From Gordionus sp. m RMFG-2023 (taxonomy: Eukaryota > Nematomorpha > Gordioida > Chordodea > Parachordodidae): a stretch of DNA of 64,000 bases. The position numbers and the translations under genes are program-made. The notes below the pieces were generated by a model. That model saw only the letters and a program-made list of their open reading frames with translations. It did not search any database and was not told where the DNA came from. The stretch lies in assembly GCF_954871325.1 (NCBI RefSeq), contig NC_088779.1, positions 16,928,846-16,992,845 on the forward strand. Reading direction: 5' to 3'. Positions 1 to 12,832 of the stretch are shown in pieces. Numbering within the stretch: position 1 is the first letter of the stretch; each line of letters begins with the position of its first letter.

Positions 1-455
1 AACATCTGAAAGTAGATTGAATGATTTAGATCTTTTCAATATTCATAGACATTTAACGCCAAGCAAGGATTGATAATTGAAAAATTAGCTCAAAACATAC
101 AAAATACAATTATTCCTAAGAAACTTTTTATAAATTAATTTATATTTCCAACATTTAAATTTTTTATACTTTATATATTTTAAAAGCTCAAAAAATTCAA
201 ATTTCAATTTTGGGTCATTTAAGTGATTCATATCGTGGGTTATATTCACTTTATATTTTATAATTCACATTTATTTTATAGTTTTTCAATGGCGGTTTAT
301 ATATATAATTTTTTTAATTCACATTAGTTTAAAATTGTGTATTAGAAAAGTTATTAATCTTAATAAATTTATGCTTAGTATTTTTAATTAACAATATTAT
401 TTCTTAAAAAAAACTATTATCCCCCCCCCAGACCAAATTCCTGCGTACGCGCCTG
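1..455 (+). mobile_element. 3' end of a hAT element (family hAT-B)
   Basis: The window opens inside the last coding part of a hAT transposase. The + strand encodes a C-terminal tail of the type FNIHRHLT, which is the end of zinc-finger-MYM-like hAT transposases. The same segment occurs at about 45277-45420 in the fuller copy at 43801-45655, with a few differences. Both copies end in a C-tract followed by CTGCGTACGCGCCTG, the hAT terminal repeat. The element's start lies outside the window. Confidence 0.85.
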
Positions 456-899
456 ATTGTAATATAATTGATATAATGAAAATATTATGTATCTTATTAC
501 TAATTAGTAGATTGAAAAGGAGGGTATGGCACATCATTGTTGCCAAATCTACCTAACAACACATTGAAAAATAGCCACCCTTAATAAAATGTGTATTTAA
601 AATACCCCTCCCGATATATATCTTTATCATTAATATATAAATAAATATTAGAGTATAAAAGGTTATTATTATATTTAGATTTTTATAAATTTATAAAATA
701 TTTTTCAAAAAAAATAGAGGAATTTAAATGATGATTGATCTATTTAAAAATAAAATAAATAGGAAAATTAATTTGAATATTGTAATATAATTGATATAAT
801 GAAAATATTATGTATCGAAAATATTATATATCATATTGCATTTTACATTGGTGAATAATTGTATTCACTGATAGTAGCTTCTTGAGTGAGAATTGGTAA
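456..899. other. AT-rich stretch with part of a dispersed tandem repeat
   Basis: No gene is seen. From about 700 to 895 the sequence matches units of the repeat at 3690-4190 (shared GATATAATGAAAATATTATG and the GCTTCTTGAGTGAGA block). The LTR element that follows has therefore split this repeat array in two. Confidence 0.6.
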
Positions 900-1170
900 T
901 GTTAATATTTAAATTTCATATTTTTCTTTCTTTTAAATTTATTTAATTACCTTTTATATTTTCCTCTTTCGTAAATGTTAATTTAATTTAACGACGAATT
1001 TGTTAAAAATTAACCTTAAATTGTATATATGTAAATAATATTAAATATATATAGTTGTAAAATTTTCAATATTTTAGTAGTAGTAATAGTAATAATAAAA
1101 TGATAAATTAAATAAAAGATTACAAAAATATTTTTTGGTTTTTCTTTACCTTCCTTCCGTGAAATTATCA
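900..1170 (+). repeat. 5' LTR of the fossil element
   Basis: A 271-bp copy paired with 3414-3684, bounded by TG and CA. Target duplication GGTAA lies immediately before it. Confidence 0.85.
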
Positions 1171-1497
1171 TGGTGGTAGATAATTATTACGCTACAAATT
1201 ATACTGAAACATGGTGAAGCTAGACGAAAGAGGATTATGAAAAATGATTTAATATAATTCTAAAAACACGTAAGAGATGATTAAAATATAAAATTAAAAA
1301 TAATATAATAAAATTTTAATGATGAAATATTTAAAATAAGAATAAACCTATATAAGACAATAATGATAAAACAAAATTTATAGATTAATTAGAAGATTAT
1401 TAGTAAAAAAATTTAAGGATGATGAAATACGATGAGCACGATAAAGGGATGAAGTCGCAAGTACACAGATATCAGTGAAAACCGAGATACGATAATT

Positions 1498-2445
1498 ATG
1501 AAGATTCGAGACATACAAATAATTATGAACCAAGATATAGAAACAATTATAATCCTAGAGTTTATGATAATGATAGGGGGTATAATGGGCCAGGACCGTG
1601 TAATAATTTTACAAGATTTAACAATAAAAATAATTATAACTATGATAACTATAGATATAATAATAATGATAATTACAAATATAATGAAAATAATTATAGA
1701 TATTATAGACATCAGAACGAATCGAGATACATACCTAGATACAATAAATCAGAACAATAATCAGTCATACAACAACAGATTTGACTTAAATAGAATGGAT
1801 GATGATGACAAGGCAAATAATGGTTACAAAGTTACGATATACCTTAATGATTTAACAATAGTCATGCAGATCAACACCGGGTCACGATTTTCGATATTAC
1901 CTATTAATATTGCTAGAAAGATAGGAATCAAAGTCTTAAATAAATCGGATATGAAAGTGACTGGCTATGATGGGAAAAGAATAGAAATGTTAGGAATCGT
2001 TAAAATAAATGTGAGATATGAAGACAAAACTCAAAACTTAGATGCGTATGTAGTCCAAAATGACAAGATTGCAATTCTGGGAAGGATGTGGATAAAAGTT
2101 TTTGGAAACATACTTATTAAAATTGTAAATATAATCGAGGAAAATAGAAAAGTAGATAGTAAAAATTATGAAGGTACATATTACAATAAAAAGCATGAAA
2201 ATTATAATCATGAATATCATAATAATAAAAACTTGAATAAAATTGAATTATGTAAATTAATACCAAATGTTAAAAAAAAAAATTCTTATAAATTAAAAGA
2301 AATAAATCATATGATAATAATTGATGAAATAATAGTGATTAAATACAATAATGAAATAAAAATTGAAGAAAATAATAAAATAAAAAATTTTATAATTAAT
2401 AAAAAATTTAAAAAACTTTGGAAAAGAAAATTAAAACAAAGGTGA
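1498..2445 (+). pseudogene. Gag-pol fossil segment with retropepsin-like region
   Basis: Internal coding remnant of the LTR element. About 1850-2110 resembles a Ty3/gypsy-type aspartic protease, recognisable by the segment FSILPINIARKIGI and a downstream ILGR motif. The flanking residues are Asn/Ile/Lys-rich and not recognisable. No reverse transcriptase or integrase was recognised. The segment is part of a broken element. Confidence 0.6.
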
Positions 2446-3413
2446 TTAAATATCGTGATGTTGAAAGAGAGATTAAGAGTACGATATGGAGATCGTATGT
2501 TGAAAATGGAAGGAGAAAGAGAAATTTTGTTATAAAGAACAAGTTGAAGAGTAATTATGATATAAAAAAAGTGTTTAAATTGAAAAATAAAGGAGTAAAA
2601 TTTAAAAATAAAAATAATTAAATAATAAATAAAAAATTATAATATAAAATGAAACAATTCCAAATATTCTATTATTCTATATTCCAAATTATGATTCTTA
2701 TTCTTTTGAATGATTCTGATAAATTATTTATTCCATTATCATTTCAATTATTCCAAAAATATTTTATTTGAGATATATTGATCATAATATATATTTACAA
2801 ACATTGATAAAAATGATAATAAATAACGAGATGAAAACAAGCTAGTGTGAAGATGATGTTCAAGCGAATGGTTGGATGATATGAATAACAAGCTAAAATT
2901 AATGAAAAGATATGACTGAGGCTAAACAACAAAATATCAAATGAAAATTCTACAAAGGTGAAAAAATATTTAGAGGTGGAAGAAGTGAACAAGTTCAAGT
3001 TCAAAATTCAAAGTCAAGTTCAAGTTCAAAAATTCAAAGTCAAGTTCAAAAGCGAGAATATGGCCTACGACATAAAAAATGATTGTTATAAATAAGTAAA
3101 AATTTTTGTAAAAAATATATATATATAATTTTGAAAGAGAAATGGGATGATCAATACAAACAGAAAATCAACAAACAATGTTCAACCAACGACGTTTCAA
3201 CAATGATGTTCAACCAACGATGTTTCAACAATGATGTGCAACAACGATGTTTCATGACGTTCGATAATCGATTCAACAAACGATAATCAGATGGTCAAAC
3301 AAGCGATCTAAAGATATACGAACAAATGACTAATGGAGCAATTGAGAAACAAATGAATGGAAGTGAAGATAAGAAACTGAGGAAAGAAGACGTTAAAAAA
3401 GGGGGGGGGGGAA

Positions 3414-3684
3414 TGTTAATATTAATTTTGCTTTTTCTTTCTTTTAAATTTATTTAATGACCTTTTATATTTTCCTAATTTTCGTAAATGTTAATTTAAT
3501 TTAAGGACGAATTTGTTAAAAATTAACCTTAAATTGTATATATGGAAATAATATTTAATATATATAGTTGTAAAATTTTCAATATTTTAAGTAGTAGTAA
3601 TAGTAATAAAAAAATGATAAATTAAATAAAAAATTTCAAAAATATTTTTTGGTTTTTCTTTACCTGCTTTCCCTGAAAATATCA
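3414..3684 (+). repeat. 3' LTR of the fossil element
   Basis: A 271-bp partner of 900-1170, preceded by a purine/G tract and followed by the GGTAA target duplication. Confidence 0.85.
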
Positions 3685-3689
3685 GGTAA

Positions 3690-4190
3690 TATCATCTTGA
3701 ATAGCTTTATAAATGATATAGTAAAAATATTAGTATCATATTGTATTTTATATTGAATTGGTGATAATTGTTTTCACTGATAGCAGCTTCTTGAGTTAGA
3801 GTGGCAATATCATCTTGCATACCTTTATAATTGATATAATAAAAATATTATGCACCAAATCTTGAAATTTAAATGATAATTGATCTATTTAAAAATAAAA
3901 TAAAGAAATTAATTTTGAATATAGTAATATAATTGATATAATGAAAATATTATATATCATATTGTATTTTACATTGGTGAATAATTGTTTTCACTGATTG
4001 CAGCTTCTTGAGTGAGAGTGGTAATATCATCTTGAATAGCTTTATAATTGATATAGTAAAAATATTAGTATCATATTGTATTTTATATTGAATTGGTGAA
4101 TAATTGTTATTACTAATAGCAGCTTCTTGAATGAGAGTGGTAATATCATCTTGCATAGCTTTATAATTGATATAATAAAAATATTATGCA
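3690..4190. repeat. Tandem repeat, unit about 122 bp
   Basis: The block GCTTCTTGAGTGAGAGTGG followed by TAATATCATCTTGAATAGC recurs at about 3783, 3997 and 4120, and once more near 877 on the far side of the LTR insertion. Adjacent clean units are about 122 bp apart, while one spacing of about 214 bp contains extra sequence also seen near 720-790. On the - strand the unit can be read as a repeating peptide around QDDITTLIQEAA, so it may descend from coding sequence, but I do not recognise it. Confidence 0.7.
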
Positions 4191-4322
4191 AATTTTGTAA
4201 AGATAAATTATAGTGATTTGTAAAATTTTTTAAAGATTAATTAAAAGAATATTTAAGGTTTAATTATGGCATCCTACAATTGCATAGTTAACTGAAGCTA
4301 TACGCTAAATAAATACGTATCA

Positions 4323-4418
4323 TGACGTAGTGATGACATGACGTAGTGATGACATGATGTAGTGATGACATGACGTAGCGATGACATGACGTAGTGATGA
4401 CATGACGTAATGAGGACA
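4323..4418. repeat. 16-bp minisatellite, six copies
   Basis: Six head-to-tail copies of TGACGTAGTGATGACA with only a few substitutions. The unit contains TGACGT, a CRE-like core. No gene overlaps it. Confidence 0.9.
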
Positions 4419-4435
4419 TCGGAAAATTATAATAT

Positions 4436-4672
4436 TGATAATAAAAATCAATTAAGCTTCAATTGTTAATGCTAAATTAATATTTAGACATTATGAGTGA
4501 TATTGATATTCCATTTATAACACAGAATTTGATTGCAAGCTGACATAGAGAAAATATAATTTATATGTATTAATCTAATCTAATAAATAAAATTGCACTC
4601 ATTTAATAAAAATTCAGATAGTCTTATTATTTTTAAATAATAAAATATAATTTATATATTAATCTAATATTA
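4436..4672 (+). mobile_element. Fragment of non-autonomous hAT-C
   Basis: Matches the 3' part of the hAT-C copy at about 12000-12230 (shared ACAAAATTTGATTGCAAGCT-like core and TATAATTTATATGTATTAAT), with clear divergence. Neither terminal repeat is present, so this is a truncated piece. Confidence 0.7.
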
Positions 4673-5490
4673 AAATACCACTCATTACGTTAATGTAGTT
4701 GAGAATTATATTTACGACACAAACAGATATGGGCTTCTCAGAAGTCAGGACGATGGCGACAGTACTAAATATCTCCATTTTAACATTTATATTATATAAT
4801 AATAATAGTTTTGTATGGGCCCAATATGACTCATTTATATTCGCCATAATATTAAAAAAAATTTTGAAAATGTTTCAGATTGCAATCATATCTTCCATCT
4901 AATCATTATTTAATATATTTTTATTAAAATTTATTTTTTATATAAAAATATATAAATATATTTCATTCATTTATATTCCACTTGATATTTTTTTTTTATG
5001 AAAGTTGTAGTTTATAAATAAAATTCAATATATACATTGGATAATAATTATATTTTTCCATGAAGTTTTTATTAAATATAAAATTTAAAATTATGCATAA
5101 ATATTTATATTTATAAAATTCTTCGTCTATTTTTTAATCTTTTTTCATTGATGCCAAATGAAGTTTATTTTATAATTGATAACCCAATTCAGTACAAAAT
5201 AATTAGAAATTGATTACTTTAAAATATTATATTGAAACCAAAATAAACATTGCGATCAAGCCATTTAGGCTAGGAATTTATCTTACTGTTTCTTTGCTGT
5301 GTTTACAAAAGGTGGGTGCTGATTTTTAGAGAGTAAGGTAGGAAAAGCGGTTTGTCTCTAATAAATTTTCTGTCATGTAGAAGCTTTGTTAATAAATTAA
5401 TGTCCATCGATAAAAAAAGGAAATCAATTTTTTAAAAAAGCTATGGTACATGGATTTCTACCCACACTTTGAGGGTTGGTAATATAACTC
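4673..5490. other. AT-rich sequence, nothing recognised
   Basis: Short overlapping open frames on both strands near 4660-4900 have no recognisable domain. Nothing else is supportable up to the hAT-A end at 5491. Confidence 0.5.
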
Positions 5491-8400
5491 CAGGCTTGTT
5501 AACCGATCTTTTTAAAATGATCGAATCCCGATCACGATCTTTTCAAAAAATGAGGATCGAAATCCAGGATCGACCTTTTTTTCTATTTAAATTTCTGAAG
5601 GAAATTTCTGACCGATGCAAAATTAACTAATATATATTATAAATTTATTGTAATTGAAAAATAATATAATATAACAGATGCAAAATTAACTAATATAAAA
5701 ATAAATTAAATATGGTAGAAATTTATTGTAATTGAATAATAAATATAACAATTATAATATATTTATTTATAATTAAAATTAGCTTTTAATAATAAAATTT
5801 TTTCTAAATTATCATCATTTAAACATCATCGTCTTTCATTTAGAACATGTTTAGCTTTACTAAACAAGCGCTCCACAGGAGCGCTTGATGGCAAAGGTGT
5901 ATTATATTCAATAAATATTTTTTTTAAATTAAGATAAGTATTAAAAATATTCATGGAATCATCATTTGAATAAAAAATTTTTTTAACGGAACAAGCATTT
6001 TGTACAGTATTTTTCCCAAAAAAAGCATCAATGTCATCCATACATTCATTTGAGGTATCCGCATATGGTTGTTCCTGCATATTTTCCAAATATGCAACTA
6101 ATCTTTCTTTTACCATCATATTTTGTGGCAGATTAATATAAGGCCAATTAAGTTTAAATTTAGGGTGAATCATGGCTGCCAAAATGTTACTGTCTTCATA
6201 CAGTGAAGGAAATCTATATTATGAAATGATAAAGTGTTCATTTTATTCATATAAATCAAATCAAATATCTGCAAAACTTAACCCTTTTAAATTTTACAGT
6301 CAAGTCTGGCACATCATCTGTATGGTATTTATTTATATTTGGGTCATATCATAAATATTGATTAAATGTAAACTTAGTACTTAATATACAAAGAACACTA
6401 TCTACAAGGGCTGAAAATACCGCAGGCAGCTAAATTTCAATTTATCTATCAAGAGTTAGATTCCCTGCTCCATATTATCCTCCCGTTCCAAGATTTTTAA
6501 CGAGATCGCCAAAGGTTCCATAACCTATAAAATTTAAATTTATTTAGAGAATATCATTGTATTACTGTTGCATACTCTTTAACAAAAAAACATTCCTCTT
6601 GCCTAAACATTGCAAATCCAATTTGATCACATACTTGTTCTACTTCTGAAAACTTTTCAGAAAGCATCTTATCTATTAATTTCATGGATTGGTAATAAGA
6701 ATTCCATCTTGTCTTGTTGGGAGCTATTAAATATCTTCCCAATTTCTCCAATAAAATATCCGCCATTTTTGACGACATATTTTGTTTATTAACTAAAGCA
6801 AAACATTTTGCAAAAGTGGATCTAGATATTCGTTTATAATGGAGATCACTATCTGCCATCTCCGCATCTGTTGTTGCAATAAGGTTAAGATTATGGCAAC
6901 AACAACGTTGATGTTTTGGTAGGCTGATAGTAGGAATAATTGGGTCATCAACGGATAATATGTCATCCAAATTTATCAATTCTATATCCTCACTACTATC
7001 TTCTTCATTTTTCTCCAAAAACTCTAGAAAAAATTAATTAATTTAAATATTTTTTGCTAAATATAAATATTACTTAAATGCCTTGACAAAGTTGATTCCA
7101 TTGTCAGTCACCATCTTCACTACCTTATTATGAATTTTATAGAACTTGTGGATACCCATGATTTCGTTGGCCAAAACATCATATGTTTGCCTCCCAATTA
7201 TCCTCCTCAGTGCCAAAGCGGATGACCTTCTCTTGAGAGTTAACGGATCCATCCAATGTGCAGTAAGTCCAATAAAAACCCTAATAAAATAAACATTATA
7301 AAATTCATATAAATATAATATACCTTCGACGACCACTCCAACAATCAGCAGTGGTGCATACATAAAAAATTTCAGACAAATCTCTTATAAGATTTGTCGT
7401 CATATAAGAGAAGGAAATATATATCCTGTTGCCCATTGTTTGGCGACAAATAATTTTTGTCGCAGGAGAAAAAGTTTTAATCATTTTTTCAAATGAAGGA
7501 TCATCAACCAGAGACAGTGGTTGGAAGGTGTCAATAATAAAATCCATGATAAACTTGTCTGCTGTTTTTTGCGATACAGCTGGAATGTTTAGATTGTTAA
7601 AATTTAATTTAGATTGTCTTGATTTGCAACCAGAACCACTTTGGTTTTGCAGTGATATATTTTTTTGTGTAGAGAATTCGTTTAGGTGTTTGGTAAATTT
7701 TTAAATTCACTGTGCTTTTTCTTTATAAATGAAAAAAATAGTATGTATCAAAGTTGGATGAAAATAACTTCTCCTGAATCAAATTTCATTTTTAAAATTT
7801 TATATGGAAATTTAAAGTTAAAAAAACAATGTACAGGCTGAATGAAAAACCTATATAAACAAAAAAATGATAAAGGGTTCAACATAAATTTTGTTAAACA
7901 TATTAAAGTATATTATTTAATTTATATATGGTTAAAAAAGGTTCATTTTAAGTTTACAATATTGTCTTTGTCTATCATTATTAAAAGTTTCCCAAGATGA
8001 TATGGTCTAAAGATTTTGATAAAATATTTTCCTATATATGAATATAATTAGCTTTTTGGCATTTAAGAACTATGGATTAAGGGTTCAACAAATTTTGTTA
8101 AACATATTGAAGTATGTTTTATTAGTGGTTAAAAGGGGGTAGGTTATCTTAAAAATTTAAGCTTACAATATTGTCTATCATTATTAAAGTTGCCCAAGAT
8201 GATATGGGACAAAGATTTTGATAAAGTATTTTCCTATTATGAATATAATGAGGCTTTTTGGCATTTAAGAACTTATGGACTGAGTTAAATGATACAAAAA
8301 ATACTTTCAATTCAAAATATATTATTAAAAAAGTCCTAAAAATGTTGTCAAGAGGATTATATAATCAAGCTCAAACTGAAACTATAATACTAATTGATTA

Positions 8401-9474
8401 GATTTAACATATTATAATAAAGAAATAATAGAATAGATATTTATTTTTCTTTTGGTGAAACATTGCTAAGTCAATACAAATAACATTGAACTGGATGTTT
8501 TAATTATATTAAAGAAAGTCAAAATACATTATAAAGGCTTAATTATTAGTTATTACACTTCCATTTATTATAAATACTCTTCTTTTGAAAATTAAACTAA
8601 TATAATAGTAATATTAAAAAATAAATGCCTAATTATTATATATAAATAACAAAACCAAGATTAACTCTTCATCAAATATTTTATTAATTATACTGTATCT
8701 AATAATTCATTTTTTTTTATAAAGAATCTGTATTTAGATTCTATTTCTGTATGACCTGCTCAACTCAGGAATGTAATAAATTAAATTTAAACATGTTTAC
8801 ATTAAGATTATCAAATAAAAAAAAATTAAAAGAATTACTTGTAAATGTCTCTTTAAGTTCGAGGATGATATTTTGGAAGATGATATTATCTTCTTACAGA
8901 GACGGCATTCGGTGCTGATCATATTATAAGAGTTGCTTTCATCCATTTCACATAAAGTAAAATACTTACGTAATTTCAAAAATGGTAAAAGATTCTCATT
9001 CTCACTTATATCTGCTGTTACATCAATAGTAGAAGCAATAGAATCTTCTAAATCTATAATGGTCATTTACATTTACCTTTTAAAATAAATATTAATATAT
9101 TAATATATTATTATAAATTTATATTAAATAACTTGTAAGAGCTCTAAATCTCGTAAAATTTAGGAAATAAATAAATAATAAATATATCTATAAAATAAAT
9201 GGTGGAATGGAAGTTGATAATGGAAGTTGATAAAATATGAAGATAGATATTTTTTTTAAAAATAATATTTTAATTTAATTTTCAAAATTTTTATTTTATT
9301 TATTGCTTTTTAAGTAAAAAATTAATTTTTAAAAAGATCGGGATCGAATTTTAAACAAAATGATCTCGATCTCGATCCTCAATTTAAGTCAGAATCATAA
9401 ATCTCGTAAAACTGACAAATTTGCGATCGAATCCAGGATCGTTGATCTTTTGATTCGATCTTTTAACAACTCTG
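5491..9474 (-). mobile_element. hAT-A transposon, near full length
   Basis: Ends are CAGGCTTGTTAACCGATC at the left and, read inward from the right, CAGAGTTGTTAAAAGATCGA. Both ends continue into several GATCG-rich subterminal motifs (5510-5580 and 9335-9460). The flanking octamers TATAACTC and TATACTCT are similar but not identical, as expected of an older insertion. The interior encodes a hAT transposase on the - strand from 9066 down to 5826. Confidence 0.88.
5826..9066 (-). pseudogene. hAT-A transposase, BED finger to dimerisation domain
   Basis: Read on the - strand, the first exon (9066 to about 8839) gives a BED zinc finger (KYFTLCEMDES, then CRLCKK and SNLKRHLQ) and ends at a GT donor. 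The next coding block (about 7703-7324) runs from KHLNEFS through FIMDFIIDTFQPLSLVDDPS to CTTADCWSGR. A 43-bp intron with GT..AG ends (about 7281-7323) leads into IGLTAHWMDP and VKMVTDNGINFVK. Further blocks at 7010-6554 (LPKHQRCCCHNLNL, NKTRWNSYY) and about 6530-6410 follow. The C-terminal hAT dimerisation block is at 6182-5826 (PLPSSAPVERLFSKAKHVLN). All typical hAT blocks are present in order. Some junctions lack a clear splice site, so the gene is probably no longer intact. The small introns resemble those of the host gene. Confidence 0.88.
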
Positions 9475-10679
9475 TATACTCTTACCAACAAGAATACCTA
9501 CCGCACATGTTACAATTAATTTTATTTGTATATAATTATAAATATTTGAATACTTAATTAAATTTATATATATTAAAAAGAGAAATTCAATTATTTTCTT
9601 AACTTTAATGATGTTCATTGATTTTTCAACTCTCACGACTTAATAATCTTAAAAAAAATAAAGATGGACTCTTGATCATATAAATCTTGCAAAGCATTAT
9701 TAAAATATTATTCTAAAACATAGATTCTTATTAATCAGTTAGGTTTTATACCATAGATGTTTCTATATTATATTATTAATAATTTTAAATTCATGTCATA
9801 AAATCTTTTACTTTAGATTTAACGGGTCAAAAACATTGGAAGATATTTATATCAAAATCTCTTAGCCCATCGGTGGAATTTTAATTGCGTGAGATTTCGA
9901 AATCTCATAGATCACCTACACACGTTACCCCGGGCCAGTTTTTTTTAAAATCCGGGCCTAGCCATGCAAATGGTACATCTTTCCGATATATTTACACTTC
10001 TAAATGAATCATGAACTATTGCTGTATATTTTATTTCAAAAAAAACGCGTTGGTCTCTACGTTATAAAAAAGGAACGCATTAATCGCTACTCAAATAAAA
10101 GTAACGCCTTCGCATAATGATTATAAGACTATTATTAAAACGTATGTAGGCTGATTAAAAAAATATCAAATTATACACCCTTCCAATAGAAAATAGGGCT
10201 TTATGTAAAATCTTTTATTTATAAAATAAAAAATATAACTATTTCTAAATGTAAAATATAATTATATATTTATAATGTGTTAAAACTTTTCTTTTTATAA
10301 GATTATCATTTGAATATAATAATAACAAAATAAAAAGTTAGTTACGAATTTAAGGTATTTTATTAAGGTTAAAAAAATATTTCAAAATAAAGAATAGTAA
10401 CAAAATGATAAGTATTCTTATAAATACAAAATAATAATATTAAAGCTAATATAAAATTATAATATTAACCAGCAAAATAACATTTCATAAAATTATATAA
10501 TATCTAAAATTTGATATTGTACACACTCATAAATTGAATTTATATTTAATTAATTATGGAACTGAAGGATTGATTTTAATATTAAATTCCTTTATATATA
10601 TTATAATGTAAACAAGTAAATTCTATTGGTTGGAAATATTGAACGAATAACTTTATACAATTAGTAGTTTGAATATATC
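9475..10679. other. AT-rich spacer with a small GC-rich repeat piece
   Basis: Mostly featureless. At about 9925-9968 a short CCCCGGGCCAG and TCCGGGCCTAGCC block resembles the GC modules of the MITE-G family (see 14489-14883). No coding region is seen. Confidence 0.5.
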
Positions 10680-12392
10680 CAGGGGCGTCGCTGGCCTTTA
10701 CAATCTCAGGGGGCTCAACTAAAAAAAAATTTTTGATTTTCATATTTTGTCATTTATTATATTATGCATACAAAATAAACTGGCATATAAAAAACCACAT
10801 AATGCAATAATAAAATTCTTAGCAACTTACATTGACAAAAGGTTATCAAACTAGTATAACTCTCTGTTACCATTTTAAACAATGTTTTATACAATAAACT
10901 AATAAAGAAAAATTTTATAGGCCTCTACCAAATCAACAATTTTTGAAGAAAAGGGTATAAACGACATCCAAATCATAAAACTATATGGTGGTTAGAGCTT
11001 CCTTTTATATGACATGATGGAAGCTAGATAAGTAATCGAGAAAATTATCGTGAGATAATAAATTTCTAAAAGATTAACATCCATTTTAAATGATATATTA
11101 CCGACTACACAGTTGACCATTATTGTTTATCTAAAATATTCAATCATCAGCCATTGTTGTAATAATCTTAAATTACATAGAAACACAAATAATATACACT
11201 GGTTAATTTGCAGTAATAGCCATGACACTCACGATGAAAACTTATATCAGAATTTATTATGTTGGATAAATTGATAAAATAAAAACACTATTTGAAAGAA
11301 ATAATTATTCAAATATATTGCAGTCTGAGTTATTTACATACAGCAATGTCATAATAGAAAGGAAACATTTTCTAAATATGAAATAAGGACCAGAATGATA
11401 TGATGAAACAATTATGATTTTATATATTGTCGATATTATATCTTAAAATAATAGTAGTTTGTAATAATATCAAAAATATACTTGTATTAAAAAAAATAAT
11501 TCAAAACTGTTTTTCGAAAAAGAAAAATATAGAAAAGAGAAGAAAAGATATCAATATTACATCTATATCAGGATGAATAATAAAATGTCTAATTTTTTAA
11601 AATTATTTATAACTAAATAGATAGCGTTAAAAACTTGAATGCATATTGTTACTATATTTATTATCAAAACCATTTATTAGTAAAATTTATTATAATATTA
11701 ACTGTAATGTATTATAAAGTTGTCAAATACGTCTATAAGTGGCATTTTATCTAATATTTTATAACCAACTGTATATAATAGAGGATTATAAACTATATCT
11801 CTATTTATTTACTTTTTATAAAGTAATCTCTCATACTTATTTGGATCTTGAAAATATTTTTAGGAATAGGTATGATAATTAAATTTAAAAATAAATATAC
11901 AGTTGATTAGTCATTTTGAACTCGGCTAATTACAATATTAAATTTGTTAATTTTGAAATAATATATGATTATATCTATTTAATTAGGGTTACATAATAAT
12001 TTAAATAATAAAAGTCAATTAAACTTCAACTGTTAAAGCTAAATTAATATTTAGTGGGTTAATGATATTATATTTTTAATACAAAATTTGATTGCAAGCT
12101 AGCATAGTGAAAATATAATTTATATGTATTAATCTAATCTAATAATTAAAATAGTATTCATTTAATAAAAATTTAAATATTCTTATTAATTTCTAAATAA
12201 TAAAATTAAATCTATATATTACTTAATGGAATTATAAAAGAAATCATTCAAGGAGCTATCAAAAAAATTTATTTTTAGTTCAATGAGATATTAAGGAGCC
12301 ATTAAAAAAAAAATTTTTTATTTCAGGGGGCTCTTCAAATTTTTCAGGGGGCTCGAGCCCCTCCGCGCCCCCTCTCTCTAGCGACGCCATTA
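10680..12392. mobile_element. Non-autonomous hAT-C, copy 1, complete
   Basis: A 1713-bp element starting CAGGGGCGTCGCTGG and ending CTAGCGACGCCATTA, flanked by the perfect 8-bp target duplication AATATATC (10672-10679 and 12393-12400). The family terminus is clearer in copy 2 (CTAGCGACGCCACTG), which gives CAGTGGCGTCGCTAG, a typical hAT end. Subterminal AGGGGGCTC motifs occur at both ends. No transposase is seen inside. Copy 2 at 32856-42986 shares it along its length. Confidence 0.92.
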
Positions 12393-12832
12393 AATATATC
12401 TAATGTTGAAGGTATCTATAAATTATATATAATTATTAATCATATGGCCATCGCATCTTATAATTTACAAATTAACCTTATTCGCTCAAGCTGTTTCTCG
12501 AAAATTAAAGTAACGAGTAACGTTTTATTTTAAATTTATTAAATTAATATATGAAGTAATAAATATATTGCTTTACATTTTATTGGGTAATAATTTACAA
12601 TTAAATTAATGCTATACAAAAGTTATAATAATTATAAGAAAGAACATTCTATCTATTAAACGCATGGATATATTCCCCGGTATTTTGTCGCATTTTGTTT
12701 TTAGGTCTAAGTAGATCTAATAATGACAAAATGTCAGGTTTTTTCCCCATTTTAGCGATTATGCTAAAAATGAATTAAAACTGTTAACATAATTTTGACC
12801 ATATTTCTGGGTTTCGAGAAAAAATATATTGA
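12393..12832. other. Upstream region of VPS39
   Basis: 440 bp between the hAT-C copy and the VPS39 start codon. It must hold the 5' UTR and core promoter if transcription starts nearby, but I see no motif strong enough to call. A direct ATTATTAAAT/TTTATTAAAT-rich background makes TATA-like matches uninformative. Confidence 0.4.

Larger units (their letters stand above)
900..3684 (+). mobile_element. Old LTR retrotransposon fossil, Ty3/gypsy-like
   Basis: Two direct repeats of 271 bp (900-1170 and 3414-3684) start TGTTAATATT and end ATCA, and are flanked by the 5-bp target duplication GGTAA (895-899 and 3685-3689). A purine run followed by a G tract lies just before the 3' copy, as a polypurine tract would. 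The interior is short for the family and holds a retroviral-type aspartic protease-like segment. The two LTRs differ at roughly one position in ten by eye, so the insertion is old. The element is broken. It sits inside the tandem repeat seen at 456-899 and 3690-4190. Confidence 0.85.

Noticed and set aside
1413-1712. - strand Ile-rich frame
   Set aside because: Mirror of the Asn/Ile-rich interior of the LTR fossil; low-complexity shadow.
4323-4418. CRISPR-like array
   Set aside because: Units are contiguous with no spacers, and the window is eukaryotic.
4659-4902. Overlapping open frames on both strands
   Set aside because: Only 60-67 codons, no domain, no exon-like borders, typical length for chance in this composition range.
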